Part shown: positions 47,395 through 56,011 of the stretch, piece by piece
Layout of the letters: each line of letters begins with the position of its first letter
Numbering within the stretch: position 1 is the stretch's first letter
Source of the DNA: Nocardioides sp. Soil797
Lineage (GTDB): Bacteria; Actinomycetota; Actinomycetes; Propionibacteriales; Nocardioidaceae
DNA length: 64,000 bases
NCBI GenBank assembly: GCA_001429555.1
Contig: LMSR01000015.1
Coordinates: 109,969 to 173,968 of the forward strand
Direction of reading: 5' to 3'
Translations under genes and position numbers: made by a program
Notes under the pieces: model-generated
What the model saw: the letters and a program-made list of their open reading frames with translations, nothing else
Databases searched by the model: none
What the model was told of the DNA's origin: nothing

Positions 47395-48543
47395 ATGCAG
47401 TTCGGAATCTTCACCGTCGGAGACGTCACCACCGACCCGACGACCGGACGGACGCCCACCGAGAACGAACGGATCAAGGCGATCGTCGCGATTGCCAAGA
47501 AGGCCGAGGAAGTGGGGCTCGACGTCTTCGCCACGGGTGAGCACCACAACCCGCCGTTCGCCGCACCGGCCAACCCGACCGTACTGCTGGCCAACGTCGC
47601 GGCCCAGACCGAGCGCATCATCCTCTCCACGTCGACCACACTGATCACGACCAACGACCCGGTTCGCCTGGCGGAGGACTACGCCTACGCCCAGCACCTC
47701 GCCGACGGCCGCATAGACCTGATGATGGGGCGCGGCAACACCGGCCCGGTGTATCCGTGGTTCGGCAAGGACATCCGCGACGGCATCTCACTCGCGATCG
47801 AGAACTACGCCCTCCTGCACAAGCTCTGGCGTGAGGAGAACGTCGACTGGGAGGGGAAGTCGCGCACTCCGCTGCAGGGCTTCACCGCGACGCCGCGCCC
47901 GCTCGACGGAGTCGCGCCCTTCGTGTGGCACGGTTCGATCCGGTCGCCCGAGATTGCCGAGCAGGCTGCCTACTACGGCGACGGCTACTTCCACAACCAC
48001 ATCTTCTGGCCGTCGTCGCACGCCGCGAAGATGGTGCGCTACTACCGCCACCGCTTCGAGCACTACGGCCACGGCACCGCCGACCAGGCGATCGTCGGCC
48101 TCGGTGGGCAGGTCTTCATGCGCAAGAACAGCCAGGACGCCATCCGTGAGTTCCGGCCCTACTTCGACAACGCACCGGTCTATGGCCACGGGCCGTCGCT
48201 CGAGGACTTCATGCAGCAGACCCCCCTCCTGGTGGGCTCGCCGCAGCAGGTCATCGAGCAGACGCTCGGCTTCCGGGAGTACGTCGGCGACTACCAGCGC
48301 CAGCTGTGGCTGATGGACCACGCCGGCCTGCCGTTGAAGACCGTGCTCGAGCAGCTCGACATCCTCGGCGAGGAGGTCGTGCCTGTGCTGCGCAAGGAGT
48401 TCGCGGCCCTCAAGCCTGCCCATGTCCCGGACGGACCGACCCACGCCTCGCTCGTCGAGGCAGCCGGCGGCCCCCGGGAGTTCCACACCGTTCACGCCGG
48501 TGACGACGTCACCGGCTCGTCTCCCGAGGAGGTCCTGTCATGA
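47395..48543 (+). CDS. LLM-class flavin-dependent monooxygenase (CE1758 family)
   Basis: The 382-residue luciferase-like protein has FMN-binding features (GIFTVGD start, FATGEHHNPPF, LMMGRGNTGPVYPWFG). AGGAG lies 7-8 bases before ATG 47395. It overlaps an NADPH-dependent FMN reductase gene by ATGA, the two-component pairing known as the CE1758/CE1759 duo. The substrate oxidised is unknown. Confidence 0.88.
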   Translation: MQFGIFTVGDVTTDPTTGRTPTENERIKAIVAIAKKAEEVGLDVFATGEHHNPPFAAPANPTVLLANVAAQTERIILSTSTTLITTNDPVRLAEDYAYAQHLADGRIDLMMGRGNTGPVYPWFGKDIRDGISLAIENYALLHKLWREENVDWEGKSRTPLQGFTATPRPLDGVAPFVWHGSIRSPEIAEQAAYYGDGYFHNHIFWPSSHAAKMVRYYRHRFEHYGHGTADQAIVGLGGQVFMRKNSQDAIREFRPYFDNAPVYGHGPSLEDFMQQTPLLVGSPQQVIEQTLGFREYVGDYQRQLWLMDHAGLPLKTVLEQLDILGEEVVPVLRKEFAALKPAHVPDGPTHASLVEAAGGPREFHTVHAGDDVTGSSPEEVLS

Positions 48544-49178
48544 CCCTCAGCATCGCCGTCGTCACCGCGGGCCTCAGTGACCCGTCGTCCACCCGGCTGC
48601 TCGCCGACCGCCTGGTCGCCGAGTCGGCCGGCCTGCTCGAGGCGAGCGGCCGTGATGTCGCCGTCGACATGATCGAGCTGCGCCCGTTGGCCCACAACCT
48701 GGCCGACTTCATGCTCACCGGCTTCGCGTCGGGCGACCTCGAGGGTGCCCTGGCCTCCGTCGCCCGGGCAGATGCCGTGATCGCGGTCTCGCCGGTCTTC
48801 ACGGCCTCCTACAGCGGGATGTTCAAGATGTTCTTCGACGCCCTCGACAACGATGCGCTCGACGGAACGCCCGTGCTGATCGCGGCCACGGCAGGCACCG
48901 CCCGCCACTCGCTCGTGCTCGAGCACGCACTGCGGCCGATGTTCGCCTACCTGCGTGCGGTCGTCGTACCCACCGCGGTCTTCGCCGCGACCGAGGACTT
49001 CGGCAGCACCAGCGACGGTGCGCTGACCGGGCGGGTGCAACGAGCGGCACGCCAGCTGGTTGCCCTCCTGGCGGACCAGGCGCCGAGCCCGGCGGAGCGC
49101 CGAACGACCAAGGTCACGATCGACAACCCCGAGGACACCCCGGACTTCGAGGACATGCTCTCCGCGTTGTCACGCTGA
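48540..49178 (+). CDS. FMN reductase (CE1759 family)
   Basis: The 212-residue flavodoxin-fold reductase has an N-terminal nucleotide-binding strand (VVTAGLSDPSSTR), the SPVFTASYSGMFKMFFD segment and a C-terminal acidic tail. It supplies reduced FMN to the coupled monooxygenase. Start ATG 48540 overlaps the upstream stop. Confidence 0.88.
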   Translation: MTLSIAVVTAGLSDPSSTRLLADRLVAESAGLLEASGRDVAVDMIELRPLAHNLADFMLTGFASGDLEGALASVARADAVIAVSPVFTASYSGMFKMFFDALDNDALDGTPVLIAATAGTARHSLVLEHALRPMFAYLRAVVVPTAVFAATEDFGSTSDGALTGRVQRAARQLVALLADQAPSPAERRTTKVTIDNPEDTPDFEDMLSALSR

Positions 49179-49187
49179 GCCAACGGG

Positions 49188-49682
49188 TCAGCGGCTCTCC
49201 TCGTCGAGCCAGTCGCTGACCCGGCGCTCGGCCTCTGCTGGATCGACGTCCTCCACCTTGGTCATCACCGCCCACCGGTGCCCGAACGGGTCGAGGAAGG
49301 CCGCGAAGCGGTCACCGGTGACGAAGGTCTCCGGCTCGCCGTACCCCTGGGCACCGGCCGACACCGCGGCGGCGTACACCGCATCGACGTCGGGCACGTA
49401 GGCAACCGTGCTGCGGCTGACCACGTCGCCCCCGTCCGGTGCGGTCAGGTTGTGGTCGGGGGCCGGGTCCGAGAGCTGCATCCGCCCGATGGGCAGCTGC
49501 AGCTCCGCATGCGCGACCAGTCCGTCGCGCTCCATCCGGCTGACCACCGTGGCCCCGAAGACTCCCGTGTAGAAGTCGATCGCGGCGGCGGCACCGTCGC
49601 AGCAGAAGTACGGCGTGAGGGTGCTGTACCCGGGCGGGACAGGGGCGACTGTGGACTCGTTCGATGTCTCCTGTGTGCTCAT
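49188..49682 (-). CDS. VOC-family protein (PhnB-like)
   Basis: The 164-residue protein begins GYSTLTPYFCCDGAAAAIDFYTGVFGA and ends in FLDPFGHRWAVMTKVEDV, the pattern of PhnB-like glyoxalase/bleomycin-type proteins. The C-terminal 20 residues form a charged helix. It is divergent from the AraC regulator across 26 bp and may be its target. Confidence 0.85.
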   Translation of the reverse strand: MSTQETSNESTVAPVPPGYSTLTPYFCCDGAAAAIDFYTGVFGATVVSRMERDGLVAHAELQLPIGRMQLSDPAPDHNLTAPDGGDVVSRSTVAYVPDVDAVYAAAVSAGAQGYGEPETFVTGDRFAAFLDPFGHRWAVMTKVEDVDPAEAERRVSDWLDEESR

Positions 49683-49696
49683 GCCGGCCATCGTCC

Positions 49697-49702
49697 TAGG
49701 CT
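49697..49702 (+). promoter_or_regulatory. -10 element (TAGGCT) for leaderless AraC gene; overlaps divergent -10
   Basis: TAGGCT ends 6 bases before ATG 49709. The palindrome CCTAGG (49696-49701) also gives a TAGGAC hexamer on the minus strand 10 bases before the VOC start at 49682, so the two promoters would compete. Confidence 0.45.
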
Positions 49703-49708
49703 GGGCGG

Positions 49709-50596
49709 ATGGGGTCTTGGACGAATGCGACATCGCCACGTCGCGGGGTCCTGCGGCTGCCACCTGAAGCCCGGCGACCGGCCACCGCCACCTCCTCCGG
49801 CATCCTGCGACCCGACCAGTTCGCCCGACACGTGCAGCTCTCCCGCCCACTGCCCCACCAGGACCTCTCGTCCTGGGTCGAGCACTACTGGACCGTCCGA
49901 TGGGAACTTCCCGCAGGAACCCTCTACCGATCCGAGGTTGCCTCCCACCCGGCGGTGCACGCCACGGTCGAGTCCGGCACGTCTCCACACCACGGCCTGG
50001 CCATGCCAGCCGCCCTCGTGCACGGAGTGGTCACGCGCCGGTTCACCATCGACCTGACCGGTGAGGGGCGTTCGTTCGGAGTGAAGTTCCGTCCAGGGGG
50101 CTTCGGCGCCTTCACCGGAGAGGACGTCGCCACCTGGACCGACCGCGTCGACAAGCTGGAGGCGGCGTTCGGTGCCTCCGCCGTGTCATTGCAGCGCGAC
50201 GTCCTGGCACTGGAGGACGACACCGAGCGGAGCCGGGCGATGGATGCGTTCCTGCTGGCCCGGGTGCCGGACCCGGACCCGCGCTACACCCGGGTCCTGC
50301 ACATCGTCGCGGGACTCGTGCGCGACTCCACCCTGACCAGCGTCGACGCGGTCTGCGAGCGCTTCGACATCTCAGCGCGCACCTTGCAGAGGCTCTTCCG
50401 ACGCTACGTCGGCGTCGGGCCCAAGTGGGTGCTCCAGCGCTACCGCCTGCACGATGCGGTGAGCCTCATCGATGCCGGGGACGCACCGGACCTCGCGATG
50501 CTGGCCGCCGACCTGGGCTGGTTCGACCAGGCCCACTTCACCCGCGACTTCACCGAGCTGGTGGGTGTCCCGCCCCGCGAGTACGCCGCTCGCTGA
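49709..50596 (+). CDS. AraC-family transcriptional regulator
   Basis: The 295-residue protein has an N-terminal sensing domain (DUF6597-like; SSWVEHYWTVRWEL near 54-67) and a C-terminal AraC helix-turn-helix pair (about residues 200-295; FDISARTLQRLFRRYVGVGPKW and DLGWFDQAHFTRDFTELVG). It probably controls the divergent VOC gene. The effector is unknown. Confidence 0.88.
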   Translation: MGSWTNATSPRRGVLRLPPEARRPATATSSGILRPDQFARHVQLSRPLPHQDLSSWVEHYWTVRWELPAGTLYRSEVASHPAVHATVESGTSPHHGLAMPAALVHGVVTRRFTIDLTGEGRSFGVKFRPGGFGAFTGEDVATWTDRVDKLEAAFGASAVSLQRDVLALEDDTERSRAMDAFLLARVPDPDPRYTRVLHIVAGLVRDSTLTSVDAVCERFDISARTLQRLFRRYVGVGPKWVLQRYRLHDAVSLIDAGDAPDLAMLAADLGWFDQAHFTRDFTELVGVPPREYAAR

Positions 50597-50601
50597 TCCC
50601 T

Positions 50602-50663
50602 GCCGTTACCGAACAGTCAGCAGGTCTCACGCCCGAAAAACCTGCATACGCTTCGGTAACGGC
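50602..50663. terminator. Two-part stem-loop between convergent AraC and PEBP genes
   Basis: Outer arms GCCGTTACCGAA (50602-50613) and TTCGGTAACGGC (50652-50663) are perfect. After a 6/6 internal loop, inner arms GCAGGT (50620-50625) and ACCTGC (50640-50645) also pair, leaving a 14-base loop. It is probably a bidirectional terminator. Confidence 0.65.
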
Positions 50664-50678
50664 GCAAGCGCGGAGCGA

Positions 50679-51200
50679 TCAGTGCTGGTAGGTGCCGTGG
50701 ATGATCGCCCGGCCGAGCGTCTTGAAGGCCAGGTTGAACGACACCACGGCCGGCGAGACGGAGTCATCCACGCCGAGTGACTCCTCCCCGACGGCGTGCA
50801 CGACGTAGAAGTAGCGGTGCACCTGGTCGCCCTCCGGGGGAGCGGCCCCCATGAAGCCGTGGTCACCTGCGTCGTTTCGCACGTGGAACGACTTCCCGGG
50901 CAGCTCACCAGCTGCCGCGCCGGTGTCGAGGGACGTGACATCGCCGGGTACGTCGACCAGGACCCAGTGCCAGAAGCCGCTCGGCGTGGGTGCATCGGGG
51001 TCGAAGCAGGTGATCACGAAGGACTTGGTGCCCTCGGGTGCCCCGCTCCAGGAGAGCTGTGGGGAGGTGTTGCCGTGGGCGGCCACCTGGTCGTCCTTCA
51101 GCGGTTCGCCGTCAGTGACGTCGGAGCTGGTCACCGCGAAGGAGGCCGTGGCCGGCAGCAGGTCGTAGGGATTGGGGGTGACTGGTCGCTCGATGCTCAT
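50679..51200 (-). CDS. YbhB/YbcL-family (Raf kinase inhibitor-like, PEBP) protein
   Basis: The 173-residue protein has the PEBP ligand motifs CFDPDAPTPSGFWHWVL and a later YFYVVHAV strand. Bacterial members are cytosolic or periplasmic proteins of uncertain role. ATG 51200 has TAGGTT 7 bases upstream on the minus strand. Confidence 0.9.
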   Translation of the reverse strand: MSIERPVTPNPYDLLPATASFAVTSSDVTDGEPLKDDQVAAHGNTSPQLSWSGAPEGTKSFVITCFDPDAPTPSGFWHWVLVDVPGDVTSLDTGAAAGELPGKSFHVRNDAGDHGFMGAAPPEGDQVHRYFYVVHAVGEESLGVDDSVSPAVVSFNLAFKTLGRAIIHGTYQH

Positions 51201-51207
51201 GCACGTG

Positions 51208-51213
51208 AACCTA
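51208..51213 (-). promoter_or_regulatory. -10 element (TAGGTT on minus strand) for leaderless PEBP gene
   Basis: On the minus strand TAGGTT ends 7 bases before ATG 51200. Confidence 0.4.
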
Positions 51214-51293
51214 ACGCGACGGCAAGGAGTCCGCCACGTGGAAGGCCCGAGGGCGTGTTCCCGCCGGGCCCGTCGATCCGGAAGAATGCACGG

Positions 51294-52364
51294 GTGACCT
51301 CCCCACGGAACCTCCTCGACGACACCCTTGCGCGCGTGCAGCCGCTCTCCGACGACGCCATGGCCCAGGCCCGTGAGCGCCAGGCCCTGCTGACCAAGCC
51401 CGCCGGGGCCCTCGGTGTCCTCGAGGAGGTCTCGATCCAGTTGGCCGGTATCGCCGGCACCTGTCCACCTCCCGCACCCGCGTCGCCGGCGGTGGCGGTC
51501 TTCGCCGGTGACCACGGCGTGCTGGCCCAAGGCGTCTCGCCCTGGCCCCAGGAGGTCACGGTCGGCATGGTCGAGAACTTCCGCGCCGGGGGAGCAGCGG
51601 TCAACGTGCTCGCCCGCGCATGTGGCGCGGTGGTGAGAGTCATCGACGTCGGTGTCGCCAGCGAGGTCATCGGTGACGACACGGTGTTGGCTCGCAACGT
51701 GCGCCGTGGGACGGCCGACCTCGCCACCGGGCCGGCGATGAGTCGTGAGGAGGCCGAGCAGGCCATCGCAGTCGGCATCGACGTGGCCGACCAGCTCGCT
51801 GACGCGGGCCACGACGTGCTCCTCACCGGAGACATGGGCATCGGCAACACGACGCCGTCCGCCTGCCTGCTGGCCGCGTTGACCGGTACGCCGGCCGACG
51901 TGGTCACCGGCCGCGGCACGGGCATCGACGACGAGACCCTCGCACTGAAGACGCAGGTTGTCGCCGGCGCCGTCGCCCGGTTGCGCCCGGACGCCGACCC
52001 GATCGACGTCCTCGCCGAAGTCGGCGGCCTCGAGCATGCTGGCATCGTCGGACTGATCATCGGTGCCGCTGCTCGCCGGGTGCCGGTCATCCTCGACGGC
52101 GTGATCGCCGGGTCGGCGGCCCTGGTCGCGCAGGCGATCAGCCGGGACTCGATCGCCTACTGTCTGGCCGGGCACCGCAGCGTCGAGCCCGGTCACCGAG
52201 CCGCACTGGCCAAGCTGGAATTGCGTCCACTGGTCGACCTCGACCTTCGACTCGGGGAGGGGAGCGGCGCAACACTCGCCTTTCCGCTGGTTCGCGCGGC
52301 CGCTCTCATCCTCGACGAGATGGCCACCTTCGACTCCGCCGGCGTGGCGAACAAGGACAACTGA
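51294..52364 (+). CDS. cobT: Nicotinate-nucleotide-dimethylbenzimidazole phosphoribosyltransferase
   Basis: The 356-residue enzyme makes alpha-ribazole phosphate for the lower ligand of cobalamin. Motifs include FAGDHGV, TGDMGIGNTTPSA and the C-terminal LGEGSGATLAFP with the catalytic glutamate. The start is GTG 51294. Its stop overlaps the next gene by one base (TGATG at 52362-52366). No cobalamin riboswitch fits in the 93 bp upstream. Confidence 0.93.
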   Translation: MTSPRNLLDDTLARVQPLSDDAMAQARERQALLTKPAGALGVLEEVSIQLAGIAGTCPPPAPASPAVAVFAGDHGVLAQGVSPWPQEVTVGMVENFRAGGAAVNVLARACGAVVRVIDVGVASEVIGDDTVLARNVRRGTADLATGPAMSREEAEQAIAVGIDVADQLADAGHDVLLTGDMGIGNTTPSACLLAALTGTPADVVTGRGTGIDDETLALKTQVVAGAVARLRPDADPIDVLAEVGGLEHAGIVGLIIGAAARRVPVILDGVIAGSAALVAQAISRDSIAYCLAGHRSVEPGHRAALAKLELRPLVDLDLRLGEGSGATLAFPLVRAAALILDEMATFDSAGVANKDN

Positions 52365-53581
52365 TGAGCGACTTCGCCCCCTATCCCTCGGGCCTGCGCC
52401 TTGCCGGGCGCAAGGTGGTGGTCGTCGGCGGCGGCCATGTCGCCCAGCGCAGGGTGCCTCCACTGATCGCCAGCGGTGCCGTCGTACACCTCATCGCACC
52501 GGAGGTGACCCCGGCGATCGAGGGACTCGGCAACGAGATCACCATCGAGCTCCGCGGCTTCCTCGAGGGCGACCTCGACGAGGCCTGGTATGCGATAGCC
52601 GCCACCGACGACCCGGACACCAACGCCGCCGTCGCCGATGCGGCCGAACGGCGCCGAATCTTCTGCGTGCGCTCCGACGACGCCCGTGAGGCCACGGCCT
52701 GGACCCCAGCGACCGGACACCACGGCACCGTGACGGTTGCCGTGCTCGGCAACCGCGAGCCCCGGCAGTCGGCCCAGGTGCGCGACGAGATCATGCATGC
52801 ACTGCGCGAAGGGCTGCTCACCGCCAACCACGACCGGACCCCGGGAGTGGTGCTGGTCGGAGGCGGTCCCGGCGACCCCGAGCTGGTCACGCTGGCGGCC
52901 CGTAGCGCCCTGGCCTCGGCCGATGTGGTGGTGGCCGACCGGCTCGCGCCTCGTGAGCTGCTCGACGAGCTCTCGCCGGAGACCGAGCTGATCGACGTCG
53001 CCAAGCTGCCCCGGGGGCGTTCGGCCAGCCAGGACTTCATCAACGAGGTCATCGTCGAGCGGGCCAGGGCCGGCAAGCGCGTCGTCCGTTTCAAGGGCGG
53101 CGACAACTTCGTCTTCGGTCGCGGCTTCGAGGAGGTCATCGCCTGCAAGGCGGCCGGTGTCGCGGTCGAGGTGGTGCCCGGCCTGTCGTCGTCGATCGCG
53201 GTTCCGGCAAGGGCCGGCATCCCGGTCACCCACCGCGGGGTGACCCACGAGTTCACCGTCATCTCCGGACACCTGCCCCCGGGTCATCCCGAGTCGCTGG
53301 TCAACTGGTCGGCAGTGGCACAGATGCAGGGCACCGTCGTGTTGCTGATGGCCGTGCAGAACGCCCCCGCCATCGCCGCGGCACTCGTCGACGAAGGTCG
53401 CCCACCGGGGACTCCGGTGGCCGTGGTCATGGATGGCACCATGCCGGCCGAGCGCACGGTGCTCTCCACCCTCGGCACGCTGGGCCGCGACATCGAGGAG
53501 CAGGACGTCAAGCCTCCGGCCATCATCGTGATCGGCGAGGTGGTCGCGGTGGCCAGGCCGGAGCACTACGGGCGTGGCTGA
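52364..53581 (+). CDS. cobA: Uroporphyrinogen-III C-methyltransferase fused to precorrin-2 dehydrogenase domain
   Basis: The 405-residue fusion has an N-terminal NAD-dependent siroheme-synthase domain (VVVGGGHVAQRRV, residues 18-30; to about 150) and a C-terminal SUMT domain (VGGGPGDPELVTLAA near 163-177; to the end). It methylates uroporphyrinogen III to precorrin-2 and can oxidise it, feeding siroheme and cobalamin. It is a short CysG-like form. It overlaps TrmH by 8 bp and follows cobT. Confidence 0.92.
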   Translation: MSDFAPYPSGLRLAGRKVVVVGGGHVAQRRVPPLIASGAVVHLIAPEVTPAIEGLGNEITIELRGFLEGDLDEAWYAIAATDDPDTNAAVADAAERRRIFCVRSDDAREATAWTPATGHHGTVTVAVLGNREPRQSAQVRDEIMHALREGLLTANHDRTPGVVLVGGGPGDPELVTLAARSALASADVVVADRLAPRELLDELSPETELIDVAKLPRGRSASQDFINEVIVERARAGKRVVRFKGGDNFVFGRGFEEVIACKAAGVAVEVVPGLSSSIAVPARAGIPVTHRGVTHEFTVISGHLPPGHPESLVNWSAVAQMQGTVVLLMAVQNAPAIAAALVDEGRPPGTPVAVVMDGTMPAERTVLSTLGTLGRDIEEQDVKPPAIIVIGEVVAVARPEHYGRG

Positions 53582-54377
53582 GGTCGTTCCGGTCCACGAC
53601 CCCGCAGATGCTCGCCTTGCGGACTACCGCGACCTGCGCGACGTCCAGCTGCGCAAGCATCTCGAGGTCGAGAACGGCCTGTTCATCGCCGAGGGCGCCA
53701 AGGTCCTCCGGAGGGCGATCGAGGGCGGCTTCACGCCGCGCTCCTTCCTGATGGCTCCGCGCTGGGTGGAGGAACTGAGCGACATCCTCGCCGGCAGCGA
53801 CGCGCCCTGCTTCGTCATGGAGGAGAAGGAGGTCGAGGGTGTTACCGGCTTCCACGTGCACCGCGGCGCCCTGGCCTCACTCCGGCGTACGCCGCTGCCG
53901 ACTGTCGAGGACGTGTTGGCCGGTGCGCGTTCCGTCCTCGTGCTCGAGGACCTGGTCGACCACACCAATGTCGGTGCGGTCTTCCGCTCGGGTGCCGCGC
54001 TCGGCTTCGACGCAGTGCTGCTGGCCCCGCGGTGTGCCGACCCGCTCTACCGGCGCGCCATCAAGGTCGGTATGGGCGCGGTCTTCAGCACTCCGTGGAC
54101 GCGCCTGGACGACTGGTACGACGCACTGCCGTTGCTCTCCCGGCACGGCTTCACGACCGTGGCGCTGACCCTCGCCGATGACGCAACTCCCATCGAGCAG
54201 GCCGTGGCCGATCAGGAGAAGGTGGCGCTGGTGCTCGGCTCGGAAGGCCACGGGCTCTCGGCCAGGTGGGAGAAGTCAGCCGATCGGCGCGCGATCATCC
54301 CGATGCGCGAGGGTATCGACTCACTCAACGTGGCCGCCGCCTCCGCGGTCGCCTGCTACATCACGATGCGCCGCTGA
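53574..54377 (+). CDS. SpoU/TrmH-family RNA methyltransferase
   Basis: The 267-residue protein has an N-terminal substrate-binding region (about 1-105) and a SPOUT knot domain with NVGAVFRSGAALGFDAVLL, LVLGSEGHGLS and MREGIDSLNVAAASAV, the three SpoU motifs. It 2'-O-methylates tRNA or 23S rRNA; the target is not clear. The start is GTG 53574 inside the end of cobA. Confidence 0.93.
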   Translation: MAEVVPVHDPADARLADYRDLRDVQLRKHLEVENGLFIAEGAKVLRRAIEGGFTPRSFLMAPRWVEELSDILAGSDAPCFVMEEKEVEGVTGFHVHRGALASLRRTPLPTVEDVLAGARSVLVLEDLVDHTNVGAVFRSGAALGFDAVLLAPRCADPLYRRAIKVGMGAVFSTPWTRLDDWYDALPLLSRHGFTTVALTLADDATPIEQAVADQEKVALVLGSEGHGLSARWEKSADRRAIIPMREGIDSLNVAAASAVACYITMRR

Positions 54378-54400
54378 GACGCGGCTGATCCGGGTGGGTC

Positions 54401-55414
54401 TCACAGTGGCCCGACGAGCAGCTGCTCGGCCAGGGCGGCAATGCGCTCATCCGCCTCGGCCACGCCGTACGCCCGCTGGAGGAACGCCGACATCGTCGAG
54501 AGGACGGTGTTCCCCTCCTGGGGGACCAGGGCCCAACCGCTGACCGTGTCGCCCTTCACGAGGAGGTTCTCGCCGACGAAGATTGCCTGGTGGAACAACC
54601 GGCCGCCCAGCCCGAAGCGGCGCCCGATCTCGAAGACCTTGTTGGAGTCGAAGACCTGGGTGCTGGTCACGTAGGCGGCCCGCTCGATCCGGTCCTGCAC
54701 CTCGTGCACCGCCGGCGCGGAGGCCAACCGCAGCGAGAAGCGTGTGGCGTGCATGAACTGGCTCGGGGTGGTGATGTCCGACGACTGGATGGGCAGGGAC
54801 TTGCCGAGCACCTGCAACACGGCGTCGGCGTCGATCGCGTGATGGGTCCCGAGCACCGGGTCGAGGTGGCGGGCAACCACGTTTCCGGCCACCAGCCGCT
54901 CATGGTTGCCGATGTCCTCGCTGCGACGAGCCACCACGAAGTCGCCGTGGAGCACGTCGTCGAGATGGCCATCGGTCAGCGTGCGGAGCACGGCGAGTGC
55001 CGAGTGCGTGTTGCACGAGGGGATGAAGGTGTGGCGCGTCTCCGACGCATCCATGCCCAGCCCGAGCACATGGGGACGACCGAAGTCCTTCTCCGTGCCC
55101 TGCGCGCAGGCGCCGACCAGTCGGGGGAACTCGTCGTACAGGCGCCGGCGGTCGAGACCACCGCCGTTGCGCCCGGCATCGAAGACGTAGTCGACGTCGT
55201 GCATCACGTCGGCCAGGCTTGCCTGGGCCGCGAAGCTGTCGCCCACGACGACCACGCCAGCGCCCTTGAGCCGCTCGAGCTGCGGGACATCCCACGGTCG
55301 CACCGTTGCCTTGTGGGCCAGCACGGCCTCCACGCCGAGGAGGTCTCGATGGGTGGTGAGCACCTGCAGCAGAGTCGTGCCGATGTTGCCGACGCCGTTG
55401 ACCAGAACCTTCAT
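54401..55414 (-). CDS. Archaeal-type (type II) glyceraldehyde-3-phosphate dehydrogenase-like protein
   Basis: The 337-residue protein has an N-terminal Rossmann motif (VNGVGNIGTT, residues 5-14), an active-site cysteine C134 in IPSCNTHSAL (compare SCNTT in archaeal GAPDH) and H191/H192 in GTHHAIDADAVL, matching the second half of type II GAPDH. It is unlike normal bacterial GapA. Its start overlaps a phosphoglycosyl transferase gene (ATGA at 55411-55414). The true substrate may be an aldehyde on a sugar or lipid intermediate; that is inference. Confidence 0.75.
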   Translation of the reverse strand: MKVLVNGVGNIGTTLLQVLTTHRDLLGVEAVLAHKATVRPWDVPQLERLKGAGVVVVGDSFAAQASLADVMHDVDYVFDAGRNGGGLDRRRLYDEFPRLVGACAQGTEKDFGRPHVLGLGMDASETRHTFIPSCNTHSALAVLRTLTDGHLDDVLHGDFVVARRSEDIGNHERLVAGNVVARHLDPVLGTHHAIDADAVLQVLGKSLPIQSSDITTPSQFMHATRFSLRLASAPAVHEVQDRIERAAYVTSTQVFDSNKVFEIGRRFGLGGRLFHQAIFVGENLLVKGDTVSGWALVPQEGNTVLSTMSAFLQRAYGVAEADERIAALAEQLLVGPL

Positions 55415-55935
55415 CGCCAGAACCACGCTTTCGCTCGTTGTTTTCCGACCAGGAGTGCGGAGACGGACGCCATCACGATCCGCAGGTCCATCGCCGGACC
55501 GCGGTGCTGGGCGTAGTGCTCGTCGAGGGACCACGAGACGTCGCGGTCACAGACGGTGCCCAACTGGGCGTAGCCGGTCAGGCCCGGACGGACCTGCCAG
55601 CGGGTGTCGTGCGCGGGGGAGTCCCACTCAAGGCGTCGTACGTCGGCCGCGGTCAGGGGCCGGGGTCCGATGAAGCGCATCTCTCCGCGGGCGATGTTGA
55701 TGAGTTGCGGCAGCTCATCCAGCCCGGTCCGGCGCAGGAGTCCGCCGATCCCGGTGACCCGCCCGTCCCGCATCGTGCGGAACTTCAAGATCGCGAACGG
55801 TTGCCTGTCGAGTCCCTGCCGCGGCTGCCTGAACAGCACCGGCCCACCGTCGAGCACCCGGATCGCCACAGCCACCGCGGCGAGCACCGGCACCAGCACC
55901 GCGACACAGATTGCCGCACCAAGTCGTTGCACCAT
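55411..55935 (-). CDS. Bacterial sugar transferase (monotopic phosphoglycosyl transferase)
   Basis: The 174-residue protein is a minimal PGT: a single N-terminal re-entrant helix, then ILKFRTMRD, the catalytic Asp-Glu of GLDELPQL, MRFIGPRPLT and RPGLTGYAQ, as in PglC and the C-terminal half of WcaJ. It would transfer a phospho-sugar to polyprenyl phosphate on the inner membrane face. ATG 55935 is chosen; a TTG at 55962 would add 9 residues. It is coupled to the GAPDH-like gene and no other glycan gene is near. Confidence 0.85.
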   Translation of the reverse strand: MVQRLGAAICVAVLVPVLAAVAVAIRVLDGGPVLFRQPRQGLDRQPFAILKFRTMRDGRVTGIGGLLRRTGLDELPQLINIARGEMRFIGPRPLTAADVRRLEWDSPAHDTRWQVRPGLTGYAQLGTVCDRDVSWSLDEHYAQHRGPAMDLRIVMASVSALLVGKQRAKAWFWR

Positions 55936-56011
55936 GCTTGGTTTGACGCCGACCCCGGCCAATTGGTTGCCCCGCTCAGGGTGTCATCCCCGCCATGGCA
56001 CGATGGCGGGG

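Noticed and set aside
51201..51293. Cobalamin riboswitch before cobT
   Set aside because: The 93-bp gap is too short for the full aptamer and contains no B12-box-like sequence that I can see.
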